Shown here piece by piece: positions 26,130 to 36,356 of a stretch of DNA of 64,000 nucleotides. A program made the translations under genes and the position numbers. The notes under the pieces were generated by a model. That model saw nothing but the letters and a program-made list of their open reading frames with translations. It made no database searches and was not told the DNA's origin. Positions within the stretch are counted from its first letter, which is position 1; the number at the start of each line of letters is the position of its first letter. This stretch comes from Chitinophagaceae bacterium (lineage in GTDB: Bacteria; Bacteroidota; Bacteroidia; Chitinophagales; Chitinophagaceae), in assembly GCA_016710165.1 (NCBI GenBank), contig JADJLJ010000001.1, positions 1,488,001 to 1,552,000 on the forward strand. Direction: 5' to 3'.

Positions 26130-26444
26130 CTATGCCTGTGCCGCCGGCCCGCCGAAATTAAACGGGATCTCCACCGCCTCCATATCCTGTATGTTCCCGT
26201 TGGCAGCCTCAAATTTCTTTACATTATCGATCATTGCTTTCATAAACCGTTTGGCATGAAAGGGGGTAAGGATGATACGGCTTTTTACCTTGCTTTTGGG
26301 CGTACCGGGCATTACGTTCACAAAATCGATCACAAACTCTGCATGACTGTGGGTTATGATGGCCAGGTTGGCATATACCCCTTCTGATACTTCTTCCGAG
26401 ATCTCAATATTGATCTGGCCGGGTTGCTCTGGTTGGTTGCTCAT
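26130..26444 (-). CDS. DUF3467 protein
   Basis: A 104-residue cytosolic protein with the DUF3467 pattern: INIEISEEVSEGVYANLAIITHSHAEFVIDFVNVMPGTPKSKVKSRIILTP followed by KRFMKAMIDNVKKFEAANG. It is broadly conserved in Bacteroidota, and the function is unknown. It begins upstream of the lipoprotein terminator and stands alone on the minus strand. The stop is seven bases past the right flank of the four-helix cassette. Confidence 0.85.
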   Translation of the reverse strand: MSNQPEQPGQINIEISEEVSEGVYANLAIITHSHAEFVIDFVNVMPGTPKSKVKSRIILTPFHAKRFMKAMIDNVKKFEAANGNIQDMEAVEIPFNFGGPAAQA

Positions 26445-26463
26445 TTGCTTTTTTTACAAAGGT

Positions 26464-26495
26464 AAAAACAAAGAGCCTCATATAGAGGCTCTTTG
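26464..26495 (-). terminator. Terminator of the SusC/SusD-linked lipoprotein gene
   Basis: CAAAGAGCCTC and GAGGCTCTTTG around a five-base loop, followed by TTTTT on the minus strand, 27 bases past the stop at 26522. Confidence 0.85.
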
Positions 26496-26521
26496 CAAAT
26501 AAGAAGTTATTTCCTTCTAAA

Positions 26522-27562
26522 TTATCTTGGACCCTGGTACATCCAGGTTTCGTCAAAATAAGCACGTGGACCTACAGGCACAGCAGAAGGATGCACCAAC
26601 CAATGTTTGATCTTGATATCCTTATTGCCCTGAACAGCATTGATACCGGAAGGGTCTAAAACAGCCCTACGGGTATTGCTTGCTGCGTACAATGGCGGGC
26701 CAGTACCAGCAGCAGGGTTACCTCCAGCCGTAGCGGGCTGTGTAGGATCACCATAATAATTCCACAGGTCCGAAATTGCATTTGTAGCAGGGTTGAATGT
26801 TATGATCAGGCCATAAGAGCCATAATATGTTCCTGCACCAGCATTATCAAATATGTAACCGGGGATACCACCATTCAGGTCATCGTTACGTACCACACAC
26901 CTTGAAGCGCCGATGGTAATAAGAGAATATTGCTGGTCACCAATGTATGTGAACGCAGGGTTAGTAATGTCGAGGAATGTTCCGGTCATTATGTAAACAC
27001 CATCCCAGTCGTTCTTGGCACCGATCTCAACCACCACTGATTTTTGAGTGGAAATCTTTCCGCCTGCATCAGCAGTCATGATCGTAAACCCTAATCCGTA
27101 TAAAGAACTTGGGTTGAATAAGGTTGCATTCGGAATGGTTATGTATATCTCTTTAGAGAACTCACCTGGTTTGAAAGTGAAGGTTAATGTACCGCCCTGG
27201 CCACCAGTCTTAACTCCATCCATCACCAAAGAGTACCAGGCAGTTGGCATTTGAATATAGGCAGGGTTTGCAGCCCTTACAGCAGCTGTATCGTCCTTTA
27301 CCGTAACGATCATGGTCTTATTAAGTTCAGACTCATTTGGTATATCACGGCGCAATTCAACTGCCAGAATTGTATTTGGAGTCGGAACGAAATCCACTGG
27401 CTTTTTCGAAACTGAAGCAGGCGTTCCGCCATTGATGATCTTTACCAGGGTTTGCCCGGCATCACCCATGGGAGTGGATAATTTTGTTTTTTTACAGGCA
27501 CTGAAAGCTAAAGCTCCTATGGCGAGGATCGCTATATGCCTTGATAATTTTAAATATTTCAT
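26522..27562 (-). CDS. DUF1735-type lipoprotein of the SusC/SusD locus
   Basis: A 346-residue predicted lipoprotein (lipobox AFSACKK, Cys near residue 22). The N-terminal part (about 60-180: VDFVPTPNTILAVELRRDIPNESELNKT, TLTFTFKPGEFSKEIYITIPNATLF, GLGFTIMTADAGGKI) matches the DUF1735 beta domain of surface glycan-binding lipoproteins. The rest (WDGVYIMTGTFLDITN, YGLIITFNP, YFDETWMYQGPR) looks like a second ligand-binding beta domain. It follows SusD, from which a hairpin (27603-27630) separates it, so it may be expressed at a lower level. A surface-exposed binding role beside the receptor is inferred. Confidence 0.8.
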   Translation of the reverse strand: MKYLKLSRHIAILAIGALAFSACKKTKLSTPMGDAGQTLVKIINGGTPASVSKKPVDFVPTPNTILAVELRRDIPNESELNKTMIVTVKDDTAAVRAANPAYIQMPTAWYSLVMDGVKTGGQGGTLTFTFKPGEFSKEIYITIPNATLFNPSSLYGLGFTIMTADAGGKISTQKSVVVEIGAKNDWDGVYIMTGTFLDITNPAFTYIGDQQYSLITIGASRCVVRNDDLNGGIPGYIFDNAGAGTYYGSYGLIITFNPATNAISDLWNYYGDPTQPATAGGNPAAGTGPPLYAASNTRRAVLDPSGINAVQGNKDIKIKHWLVHPSAVPVGPRAYFDETWMYQGPR

Positions 27563-27602
27563 ATTGAGTGATTTTGTGTGTTGTTTACAAAATTTATGTA
27601 AT

Positions 27603-27630
27603 AAACCATCCCGCCAAAACGGGATGGTTT
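27603..27630 (-). terminator. Terminator after susD-like gene
   Basis: AAACCATCCCG pairs with CGGGATGGTTT around six bases, 12 bases past the SusD stop. It may attenuate transcription into the DUF1735 gene. Confidence 0.8.
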
Positions 27631-27641
27631 AATAAAAATCA

Positions 27642-29183
27642 TTAAGGCTTATCCCACCATACACGGCCATCCTGTGTATCTCCCCCGGTGATCCTTGCGG
27701 CGGCGGCTTTTGTTTGTGCATTGTTAAGACTGTAGTCGTTAACACCATAAACATAACGGCGTACGATCTGCTTTCCTGCATTGGTGGCAAAACGGGTTCC
27801 TTTTAAGTTTGGTACACCTGTTCTCCTCCACTCTGCCCAGCCTTCATTACCATTAGGATAAGCGGCAACCCAGCGCTGTAAAGCGATCCTGGCCAGTTTA
27901 GATGTTGTAGCTGCGTCCTGTACATTATTATCAGCAGCCCTGAACTGGTCATAAGGTGCAGTGCCAGCCCCGATATTACCCGGAACGCCACCACCTGTAT
28001 TATAGTTGGCCGGGCCGGAAAGATAACCACCAGGCATAGCAACACCCCATTGGTCAAAAGAAGCAGCTATAGCGGCATTGTAATCAGCTTCAGCAGCTGC
28101 AGTACCCCCAGGGATCCAACCTCTTTCATAACCTTCTGCCCTTGTTAAAAGAACGGTAGCAGCAGGTATAATAAATGTAGGAGAATTGTCGGCTCTTTTG
28201 CTGGCTGCCAATACCCTTGACTGCCCGTTACCTACACTGTTTGAGAAAGATACAGCCAGGTCCCTGGTCAAACCATAAGGGAAAGTAACGGCGTTTGTTC
28301 CATAAACAGACTGGCGGGTATCGCCTAATCCATTTAACACATCACCCAGGGTTTTGCTCTCTGCATAGTCATCACGTGCCTCATAAGTAGCAAACCATGG
28401 ATTTTTAAATGCCCCACCCGGGAAATTTAAAGTAAAATTATCTGCATTGGAAGTGATAAGACCACCAGGTGCATTGGCTGCTTCAGCAAATGCAACGGCT
28501 GCTTTTCCGCCGGCTGCAGGATATACCTTGGTAAGGCGCATAGCCATCATCAGGCGCATACTGTTAGCCACTTTTTTCCACTTGTCGGTATTGCCATTAT
28601 AAATGATGTCGCCTTTGATAGGAGCACCAATGTCAAACCCGGCAGCAGCTTCCTTCAGTTCTTTCATCATATCAAAATAGATGTCTTCCTGCAGGTCGTA
28701 TTTAGGAGTAAAGTTTCCGGCACCTTTCAGCGCTTCGCTGTAAGGAACATCTCCCCAACGGTCGGTATTATACCAATGAATAAATGCCTTCAGGATCCTT
28801 GCAATACCGATCTGGTTGTTATTAGAACCATAAGCAGCAGCAGTTCCGGGATTAGCGATATTGAAATCAATGATCGTCTGGCAATCCTGTAAAGGACCAG
28901 AATAGTTGCCACCCATTTCCAACTGAGGCAATGAATACAGAGATACGTCGGTGTATTGGTTCTCTGAAACATATTGTGCATAGGTTGTTGTACGTGTACT
29001 TGTACCAAAACCACCCAATTGCGAAAGCACGTTTGTGAGCAATGCGGAAGGGATCGGGTTTGTGATACCGTTGGGATTCTGGTTGATATCCCCAAACTCG
29101 CTGATTTTAGCACAGCCCGTTCCCACAACCGCCAGGGCGAAGAGGGAAACTGAAGCTAATGTTTTAAATGATTTATTTTTCAT
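27642..29183 (-). CDS. SusD/RagB-family nutrient-binding outer-membrane lipoprotein
   Basis: A 513-residue lipoprotein (lipobox VGTGCAK) of the SusD-like 2 group. Characteristic features: FGDINQNPNGITNP near the N-terminus, AFIHWYNTDRWGDVPYSEALKG, ANSMRLMMAMRL, LLTRAEGYERGW, and the C-terminal ALQRWVAAYPNGNEGWAEWRRTGVP. It forms the lid of the SusC transporter and binds substrate at the surface. The gene starts 27 bases after the SusC stop in the same operon. No glycosidase or sugar regulator is adjacent, so the ligand may be a peptide or other polymer rather than a glycan. Confidence 0.95.
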   Translation of the reverse strand: MKNKSFKTLASVSLFALAVVGTGCAKISEFGDINQNPNGITNPIPSALLTNVLSQLGGFGTSTRTTTYAQYVSENQYTDVSLYSLPQLEMGGNYSGPLQDCQTIIDFNIANPGTAAAYGSNNNQIGIARILKAFIHWYNTDRWGDVPYSEALKGAGNFTPKYDLQEDIYFDMMKELKEAAAGFDIGAPIKGDIIYNGNTDKWKKVANSMRLMMAMRLTKVYPAAGGKAAVAFAEAANAPGGLITSNADNFTLNFPGGAFKNPWFATYEARDDYAESKTLGDVLNGLGDTRQSVYGTNAVTFPYGLTRDLAVSFSNSVGNGQSRVLAASKRADNSPTFIIPAATVLLTRAEGYERGWIPGGTAAAEADYNAAIAASFDQWGVAMPGGYLSGPANYNTGGGVPGNIGAGTAPYDQFRAADNNVQDAATTSKLARIALQRWVAAYPNGNEGWAEWRRTGVPNLKGTRFATNAGKQIVRRYVYGVNDYSLNNAQTKAAAARITGGDTQDGRVWWDKP

Positions 29184-29210
29184 TTTATAGAAGTTTTAAG
29201 GTGATTAAAA

Positions 29211-32200
29211 TTAGAAACCAAGTTTTAAGTTAACACCGAATGACCTGGTTCCGGGCAGCTGGCCATCCTCACCATAAGGGTTGCTGATCTCAGATGGATC
29301 GAAGCCCCTGGTTTTGGAATAGATCAGCCATGGGTTACGTGATACCACGGAGAAAACAGCTGTTTTAACATATCTGCCAACTCCCAGTTTATCAACCGGT
29401 ACTTTGTAACCAATACTTAATTCCCTTAACTTAACAAAAGTCAAATCATAAACACTGTTCTCAGAAATGCTGTTAGACCTGAACTGCTGGAAATAAGTCT
29501 GAGCAGGTACATAATAATCAACAGGCTTTCCGGTAGCGTCTACACCAAATACGTGAACACCACCACCATCAGCAACCGGGTCACGAACAGGGATACCCTT
29601 ATCGTTCAATTCGGCTGTACGGGCTGTCAGGCCTGAGAAAGTACCCCAGAAATCAGACAGGGAGAAGAATTTACCACCGTAAGAGTAGTCAATATTAACA
29701 TTGATGGTGAAATGCTTGAACAGGTTAATGGTATTCTGAACACCACCAGTGTATTGCGGCAACACAGAACCAAATTTGGTGTCGGCTTCACGAATGAACA
29801 AACCAGTTGAAGTTAACTGGGGAGTTCCGTTTATCTTTTTGATACCACCACCAAACATCTGGCCCCATGGCTGTCCTACTTCATTCACTGCATAAGCAGA
29901 AGAAGTTCCGGAGAATGCACCGGTAGATATTGCCAGCCTGTTGATGCCAGGATAGATACTTACCACCTGGTTCTTGGTTATATATCCCCATGCACCGGTA
30001 ATTTCCCACTCAAGATTTTTTGAAACGATCGGCTTAACAAATGCGGTAACATCCCAGCCTTTTTTAGCAACCTCACCGGCATTAACTGAAACTGAACCAA
30101 AGCCAGTTTGCTGAGCCACCCCTACGTTAACAGGGAAATTTTTGTTTGTCCTGTCCCAGTAAGTTACGTTGAAACCTACACGGTTCTTCAGGAAACGCAT
30201 TTCAATACCCAATTCTTTTTCTACGTTGGTAGCTCCCTGCAATGCCGGGTCAACCAGGTTATTAGGCACTGTGGTCAGGAAGTTTCCAATCCACTGGTTA
30301 ACACCAATTGTATAAGTAGAGTTTAACTGGTAAATTCCCAAAGTATTAAGACTTTGACCGATCGAACCCCTGATCTTACCATAGCTTATGAATGGTATGA
30401 AATTCTTGGTCAGGTCACTGAATACAAATGAAAGACCACCGGATTTAGAATCAATGTATCCTCCGGCAGGCTCAGTTGAAGTATAGTCCCTGCGGTAAGA
30501 ACCTTCAATGAAGAGGTAGTTACGGAACCCGATATCAGCCCGGATGAACAAGCCCCTGCGGGTGAATTTCTGGCGGGTATTTCCGTAGTTGATCGGTGAT
30601 CTTGAGTTGCTCAATGCATATAAACCAGGAGCATTCAGACCGTCCATCGTATTTGCATTTATACCCCTGAAATTTGTTTTCAAGACATCAAAACCGGCAT
30701 TGGCATTGATCTGGAAACTCTTGATCTTTTTAGAATAAGAGATCAAACCTTCATAGTTCTGACGGTCACTGAAGGTGTTGGTAGTTCCATAAGCGGCCCT
30801 GGCATTACCCTGGTAAGGGTTAAAAGACATCTGGTTTGCACTTGATTCAAGTTCACTCCTGTAAATTGTCTCACTATTAGTGGTCAATTGCTGCTTACGA
30901 TAAGTAGCTTTCACTTTCAGGTCATTGGTGAGCTTGTATGTTAATGACACATCACCAAAAAGCCTGTCTCTCCTCTGGTCATTCTGGATATAATCAAAAT
31001 ACTGGTAGAAGTTGTACCAATAGTTACCACCGTAGAATTTAACAGGTGCAGCAGCGCTGTAACCGTCGGGGTTTCCGTGGTTCCAGCTTGACAGGATACC
31101 CTCAGGGCTCTTCAAACCTCTTAATTCTTTCATCTTGCCCATATCTATATTACGATGGAACCATGAACCGAATGAGCCGGTGGTCTGGTTAGAATAACCA
31201 TCATCGCTCTCTGTATTCCTGTTCTCTGCAATGTAATTGAAGTTTACACCAACAGTCCAGCGTGAACTTAATTCTGCAGTCATATTTGCATTTAAAGTAT
31301 GACGCTTCAGGTATTCAGTTGGGGTAATACCTTTAATATCCAGGTTAGTGTAAGAAACCCTGAAACTAAGATTATCCATAGCCTTAGAGAAACTTACGTT
31401 ATTTGTTTTGGTAACACCTGTTTCCCAGAAATCACGAATGTTTGTAGGTTGAGGTGTAAGTTTAGCTGTTTTGAAAGCATATTCACTTCCGGCATACCAT
31501 GCATACCATGGAATATATTCCTGTCCGGCGATACGTGGACCCCAGCTGGCGTCATCCGTATAATCATGATAGTATTTGCCATCAAGTGCTTTCCAGCCTT
31601 CTGGCTGACCAGCTTTGTACTTGTATTGGAGAAAGTCGCCAGAAGCACCACCAGCATATGAATTCTGATAGTCTGGTACAATGTATACTTTATCAAATTG
31701 TACGCCTGTGTTAACTTCCAGGCCTATTCCTTTAGCACCTTTTTTAGCTTTTTTCAGTGTTATTACAACTGCACCGTTAGATCCGTCAGGACCAAACAGG
31801 GCTGCAGCAGCCGGGCCTTGTAATATTGAGTAATCCTCAACATCGTCCGGGTTGATGTCTGCGCCGCTTGGCATGATCGTACCATCTACAACGTATAAGG
31901 CACCTCCACCTACACCAAGACCGTTTTCACCACGAAGACGAACGGTAGTTTCAGCACCCAATTTAGCTGCAGACTGGCTGCGCACCTGGGCACCGGCCAC
32001 TTTACCGGCCAACGCGTTGTTAACGTTTGTCTGGCGGATGGTGTTCACCTGGTCGCCACTTAAGTTCTGAACGTTAGATGAAGTACTTCTTGCTGTACGC
32101 CTGATACCGAAGGCACTTGTTACAACCACTTCTTTCAATTCTGAAGTAGCGCCTTTTTCCAAAACGGTGTTTAATACGTTTTGGGTTCCAACAGGAACTT

Positions 32201-32444
32201 CGGCATCTTTATAACTGGCTCCGGAAATAACCAGAATTGCACCCGGGTTAACTCGGATAGAGTAAGCTCCGTTTGCATCAGCAGAAAGACCAGATTGAGT
32301 TCCTTTTATCTTAATTGTTGCAAAAGAAACCGGGTTACCGTCTATATCAGTAACCTTACCGGTCACCACCCGGCTTTGGGCAAATGCCAATACTCCACAG
32401 AGCATGAGCATTGTAAACAGTGTTAAAAATCTTCTCATGTGCAT
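29211..32444 (-). CDS. SusC/RagA-family TonB-linked outer-membrane transporter
   Basis: A 1077-residue TonB-dependent transporter. Signal peptide (about 1-22, LAFAQ), a carboxypeptidase-regulatory-like domain (about 25-105: VTGKVTDIDGNPVSFATIKIKGTQSG), the plug (about 110-230: NVNNALAGKVAGAQVRSQSAAKLG, NPDDVEDYSILQGPAAAALFG, NGAVVITLKKAKKG) and a large barrel ending SFGVNLKLGF. The SusC plug signature is therefore complete. It imports oligomers captured by the SusD partner encoded downstream. It heads the three-gene locus. No sigma or anti-sigma regulator is next to it. Confidence 0.96.
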   Translation of the reverse strand: MHMRRFLTLFTMLMLCGVLAFAQSRVVTGKVTDIDGNPVSFATIKIKGTQSGLSADANGAYSIRVNPGAILVISGASYKDAEVPVGTQNVLNTVLEKGATSELKEVVVTSAFGIRRTARSTSSNVQNLSGDQVNTIRQTNVNNALAGKVAGAQVRSQSAAKLGAETTVRLRGENGLGVGGGALYVVDGTIMPSGADINPDDVEDYSILQGPAAAALFGPDGSNGAVVITLKKAKKGAKGIGLEVNTGVQFDKVYIVPDYQNSYAGGASGDFLQYKYKAGQPEGWKALDGKYYHDYTDDASWGPRIAGQEYIPWYAWYAGSEYAFKTAKLTPQPTNIRDFWETGVTKTNNVSFSKAMDNLSFRVSYTNLDIKGITPTEYLKRHTLNANMTAELSSRWTVGVNFNYIAENRNTESDDGYSNQTTGSFGSWFHRNIDMGKMKELRGLKSPEGILSSWNHGNPDGYSAAAPVKFYGGNYWYNFYQYFDYIQNDQRRDRLFGDVSLTYKLTNDLKVKATYRKQQLTTNSETIYRSELESSANQMSFNPYQGNARAAYGTTNTFSDRQNYEGLISYSKKIKSFQINANAGFDVLKTNFRGINANTMDGLNAPGLYALSNSRSPINYGNTRQKFTRRGLFIRADIGFRNYLFIEGSYRRDYTSTEPAGGYIDSKSGGLSFVFSDLTKNFIPFISYGKIRGSIGQSLNTLGIYQLNSTYTIGVNQWIGNFLTTVPNNLVDPALQGATNVEKELGIEMRFLKNRVGFNVTYWDRTNKNFPVNVGVAQQTGFGSVSVNAGEVAKKGWDVTAFVKPIVSKNLEWEITGAWGYITKNQVVSIYPGINRLAISTGAFSGTSSAYAVNEVGQPWGQMFGGGIKKINGTPQLTSTGLFIREADTKFGSVLPQYTGGVQNTINLFKHFTINVNIDYSYGGKFFSLSDFWGTFSGLTARTAELNDKGIPVRDPVADGGGVHVFGVDATGKPVDYYVPAQTYFQQFRSNSISENSVYDLTFVKLRELSIGYKVPVDKLGVGRYVKTAVFSVVSRNPWLIYSKTRGFDPSEISNPYGEDGQLPGTRSFGVNLKLGF

Positions 32445-32582
32445 TTAGATTGAGTTTAATGATGTGTAAAAATAAGGATAATTTCTTAACGTCAAAATAA
32501 TGTTAAATTAATTTCCTTTCTATTTCTATCTCTTTATTGGACAGCCTACGGTGCCAAATAGCTGCATTAATCGTGAAAATTG

Positions 32583-34533
32583 TTAAAATTTATACAAGAG
32601 CTGCAGTTTCAGTTCGCTTTTCAGGTTGCCCTTGATTTCATCAAGACCGCTCCCAATAAGACTTTTATCACTAAAAACTGTTTGTGCCCACCGGGCCCAG
32701 GCAGACAGCCTTTTCCCGAAATCATAATTAATATTTATATAATACCTGTAGCCTTTATCATAAAAAACAGGGATGGAATAACTATATAACACATCGTTTT
32801 CATAGGCATAGAGCCGGCTGTTGTAACCACCTGTTTCAAAATACAGCAGCCTGAGCGTTCCGGAGTATGGTTTTAAGGCCGGTTTATACAGAAAATCGAA
32901 GAAGATCAGTACTCCCTGTTCGGCCGCCGGACCATCCCGGTCAAACCATACTACTTCAGTCCTGTTCCGCAGGGTTACTGCACGGCTGACCCGGTAACTG
33001 ATCTGTGTTCGCCAGTTCTGCCTGGCCTGCTGCAGTACAGGAGAAAGGGGAAGGTTACCAGGATTTTCGTTTACCGGCTTTGATTCTGCATGGTAACGGG
33101 TATAGATCTCCAGATGCCTGTGGGGCCTGTACGTGACCTGTAGCAGGTAATCTGAACCAATTGAAGGTGCATCTACCCGGTATTTAAGCCGGGAAATTCA
33201 TAAAGGTCAGCATAAGCATCTACCTGCCATGAATTACCCGGCCTGAGGGTAAGGCCGGCATAAAAGCCATTTTCATTCACTGGCTGCGTGCTTTCTGTAA
33301 ATGCGGCTGTATAAAGCGATTGATACGACCTTGAGATGTTGCGGTATAATAAGCTCAGGTCTGCCACAGAAGACACCGAGATGATCAGGCCATTCACAAA
33401 TGCTTTGCTAAAAGAAGAGCTGAAGGCTGCTTCCCCGAAAAAGTGAAAATTCTTAAACGTATAACTGTAATCAAGACTGTAATTGCCAAAACTGCTGCCT
33501 GAAAGGGAATATCTGTTATACGGTTCGCCAGACCGGATAAGCGGCAACCTGAATTTATAGTGAATGCCGTTTACGCCGATATGAATTCTTTTATACCGGT
33601 AAGAAAAATTACCTCCCCATGCAAACTGGCGCTGGATCCCCTTATCACCGGATTCACTTTTTGTGCGGTGATAACCGGATGTTTGCAACGATGATATATG
33701 ATCAAACCGGTTCAGGGAAGTATCAGCAACAAAATTTGCATCCAGTTTCCGGTAAGAAATAAACGCTGTTAGCTGCCATTTACTCCTGGCAAGTGTTATG
33801 CCGGCGCCCCGGTGAAAATTGATCTCCCCGGCCGAACTGTATGGCCGTAAGACCTCTGATTCCCGCTTGATACGGATCACCTCCGTACTTTTTTTAAAAG
33901 CAAGGCTTTGCCATTGTGTCAACCCCTGTCCCAGGTTTACGACTGTTCGCCGGCATCTTTCTCTGCAACGATCCCGTACTGCAGTAAATCCTTACAGGCG
34001 TATTTATACCTGAGCAATATCTTTTGCGGTGAGCCGGGATAAAAATTTGTTGCAGAAGATGAGTCAGCCAGATAACCTGCTGACCTTTCCAGCACCTGCG
34101 ATGCCCTGATCAAAATACCATGTTCGCCTTTTTTCAACCGGCTGCTGAATGCATTCAGCATTTCAAACTCCGAACCAACGGTTACGTATGGCCTGAGTTT
34201 CTGAATGGTTTGCAGGTCCCAGCCAGGTATGGCCTGCAGTTCGTGAACATCAATGAATCTGCCAACTAGGTTCCTGTACAGGATAAAATGCTGAACCTGG
34301 ATAGGGGTAAGTATCCCCAGTTCTTTCAGCGCAGGTTCATCGGCCAGGTTCAGGTTAACAGGGTTCTTTAAAAACTGCTGCAGTTGCTGCAGGTAAGAAT
34401 CATCTTCGGTTTCAACGTCTTCATTATTTGCTGTACTGTTTTCCAGTTGCTGCTCCGTGGTTGTTTCCTGCACCTGTGCACGGATATGCACAAACAGAAA
34501 AAGAAAGATGATCATGAAAAAGGTTTTTCTCAT
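32583..34533 (-). pseudogene. Helix-hairpin-helix outer-membrane barrel protein, broken in two places
   Basis: Three frames rebuild one protein of about 640 residues. From MRKTFFMIIFLFLFVHIRAQ (start 34533) there is a signal peptide and a ComEA-like HHH region (NPVNLNLADEPALKELGILTPIQVQHFILYR, ELQAIPGWDLQTIQKLRPYV). The frame breaks at about 33937 after KDAGEQ and resumes at NLGQGLTQWQSLAFKKS. Relatives, as I recall, have about 35 more residues here, so this break may include a deletion of about 100 bases. A second break at about 33180 is a lost T (FPG instead of FPWLKYRVDAP), after which the barrel runs to LLYKF. The start overlaps the stop of the upstream PorV-like gene (ATGA), so the two are coupled. 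Function unknown; a DNA- or protein-related surface role is only a guess. Confidence 0.75.
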
Positions 34534-35354
34534 TCTTCCTTTTTGTTGAAATGGACGATCAGTAAAATGCCCGGGGAAAGACCCAGTTGCGGATGATAGC
34601 CGGAAGAAATATCCAGGCGGAAATTTTTCCATCCCACCCCGGCACCTGCATAAGCCGAGGTGGCCGCACTTGTAAAACCCGCCCTTGCAAAAAACTTTTT
34701 TGCAAAATGGTATTGCAGCCCTGCAATAACCGTAACGGGTTTATCTTCTTCCTTACTGATCTCAGCAGCAATAAAAAAATCATCCGAAGCATCATAGCCC
34801 AGCCCTGCTTTAAAAGCCGAAGCCAGTTTTTCTTCCTTATCCTTACCTAAGTTTCCACCAACAGGATTATACACATGAATGCCGGCATTCAGCTTACCTG
34901 TCAAATGCAGCATCGCCCCGATCTCAAAATTCAGGGCCGAAGCATTGCCATAAGCCGGAACCCGGTAACCATAATAATTGAATTGAACGCCCAGGTCAAC
35001 CAAATTTCCCAATTGCCGGGCATAAGCCAGCCCGATCTTGTTTTCATTGAAATTCCTAAAACCTGCATACCTAAGTTGTACCCCAAAATTCCCAAGCCGG
35101 GTTGGGTATGCTGCAGCAAGCGTATAAGCGCTTGTTTCTTTAAGCATGAACCTTCGTTCAGCAAACACACCTGCGCCAGGCTGTTTTTCCTGTGCAAGAG
35201 CGGCCTGGTTTGCGGTGAATGACAGGGCATCGGTTTGTTGCCGGCTGTAAGCCGACAAGTTTATATAGGGCTGTGCAATTGAATACCGGAGCGATTGAGC
35301 AATTACCGGCAAAAGACCAGGTACACAGAAGAGGAATGATAAAGCGATCTTCAT
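34530..35354 (-). CDS. PorV/PorQ-like outer-membrane beta-barrel protein
   Basis: A 274-residue exported protein. Signal peptide (about 1-20, LLPVIAQ), then a repetitive beta pattern of a 14-strand FadL/PorV-type barrel: FTANQAALAQ near the N-terminus (the NPA-like hatch region), GVFAERRFMLKETSAYTLAAAYPT, LGVQFNYYGYRVPAYG, LNAGIHVYNPVGG, GLGYDASDDFFIAAEISKEED, YHPQLGLSPGILLIVHFN. PorV and PorQ are T9SS-linked barrels, but this one may be a distant paralog. It is fused by a four-base overlap to the HHH barrel gene; the pair probably works together. Confidence 0.7.
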   Translation of the reverse strand: MKIALSFLFCVPGLLPVIAQSLRYSIAQPYINLSAYSRQQTDALSFTANQAALAQEKQPGAGVFAERRFMLKETSAYTLAAAYPTRLGNFGVQLRYAGFRNFNENKIGLAYARQLGNLVDLGVQFNYYGYRVPAYGNASALNFEIGAMLHLTGKLNAGIHVYNPVGGNLGKDKEEKLASAFKAGLGYDASDDFFIAAEISKEEDKPVTVIAGLQYHFAKKFFARAGFTSAATSAYAGAGVGWKNFRLDISSGYHPQLGLSPGILLIVHFNKKEE

Positions 35355-35436
35355 ATTTATTGAAGCAGGGTAACGTGCCCGGCAAAATAAAATACATCTC
35401 CTCCAACCGGCAGGGGAAAATCAACCAATAGTTGTG

Positions 35437-35444
35437 TATTTTTG
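35437..35444 (+). promoter_or_regulatory. -7 box of folD, leaderless arrangement
   Basis: TATTTTTG fits TAnnTTTG and ends four bases before the folD ATG at 35449. A start about five bases after the box would fall on the ATG itself. Confidence 0.55.
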
Positions 35445-35448
35445 CCCC

Positions 35449-36326
35449 ATGCAAATTTTAGATGGCAGGATCGTTTCCCAATCCGTTAAAGACAGGGTGA
35501 AAGAAAAAGTAATTCTCTTTAAAAAGGCGGGTAAAAAACGCCGCACCTGGCAGCTGTTTTAGTAGGCACCAACGGCGCCAGCGAAACCTATGTGGCCAGC
35601 AAAGTAAAGAATTGCGAAGAAGTCGGGTTTAAAAGCAGCCTCATCCGTTTTGATGAGAACATCTCAGAATCAGCGTTGATCGCATCGATCGAAGAACTGA
35701 ACAATGATGATGACGTGGATGGTATTTTAGTGCAGCTTCCCCTGCCCAAACAGATCAACGAAGAAAAAATCATCAACATCATTCACCCCGGTAAGGATGT
35801 GGATGGGTTTCACCCCATGAGCGTGGGTAAAATGGTACAGGGATCACCCACATTCATTCCTGCAACCCCTTACGGGATCCTGCTGATGTTGGAACATTAT
35901 AAAATTGAAACCAGCGGTAAACATGCGGTGGTGATCGGCCGCAGCAATATTGTTGGCAGGCCCATCAGCATCCTGTTAAGCCGGAATACGTATCCGGGCA
36001 ACTGCACCGTAACCGTTTGTCACAGCCGTACCGCCAACCTGAAAGAGATCTGTTTACAGGCAGACATCATTGTGGCCGCACTGGGTATTCCGGAATTCTT
36101 AAAAGCAGATATGGTGAAAGAGAATGCCGTGGTGATCGATGTGGGCATCACCCGTGTACCGGATGCAACAAAAAGATCGGGCTTTGCCATCAAAGGTGAT
36201 GTTGATTTTGCCAATGTATCTCCCAAATGCAGTTACATCACCCCGGTACCCGGCGGCGTGGGTTTAATGACCATTGCCGCATTGCTGATGAATACATTTA
36301 CCGCGTGTGAAAACAAATATCAATAA
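35449..36326 (+). CDS. folD: Methylenetetrahydrofolate dehydrogenase/cyclohydrolase, frameshifted
   Basis: Bifunctional enzyme of one-carbon metabolism converting 5,10-methylene-THF to 10-formyl-THF with NADP. The open frame starts at 35592, but the ATG at 35449 gives [21 protein letters not shown] ... KKAGKK, and one base missing at about 35539 (ACGCCGC for ACCGCCGC) restores [24 protein letters not shown], with the catalytic Tyr-x3-Lys (YVASK). Downstream: [60 protein letters not shown] and [16 protein letters not shown]. About 292 residues once repaired. Such a central gene is unlikely to be truly broken. Confidence 0.95.
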
Positions 36327-36356
36327 GGGTATAACATTTTTATCCCCCGCAATCAA

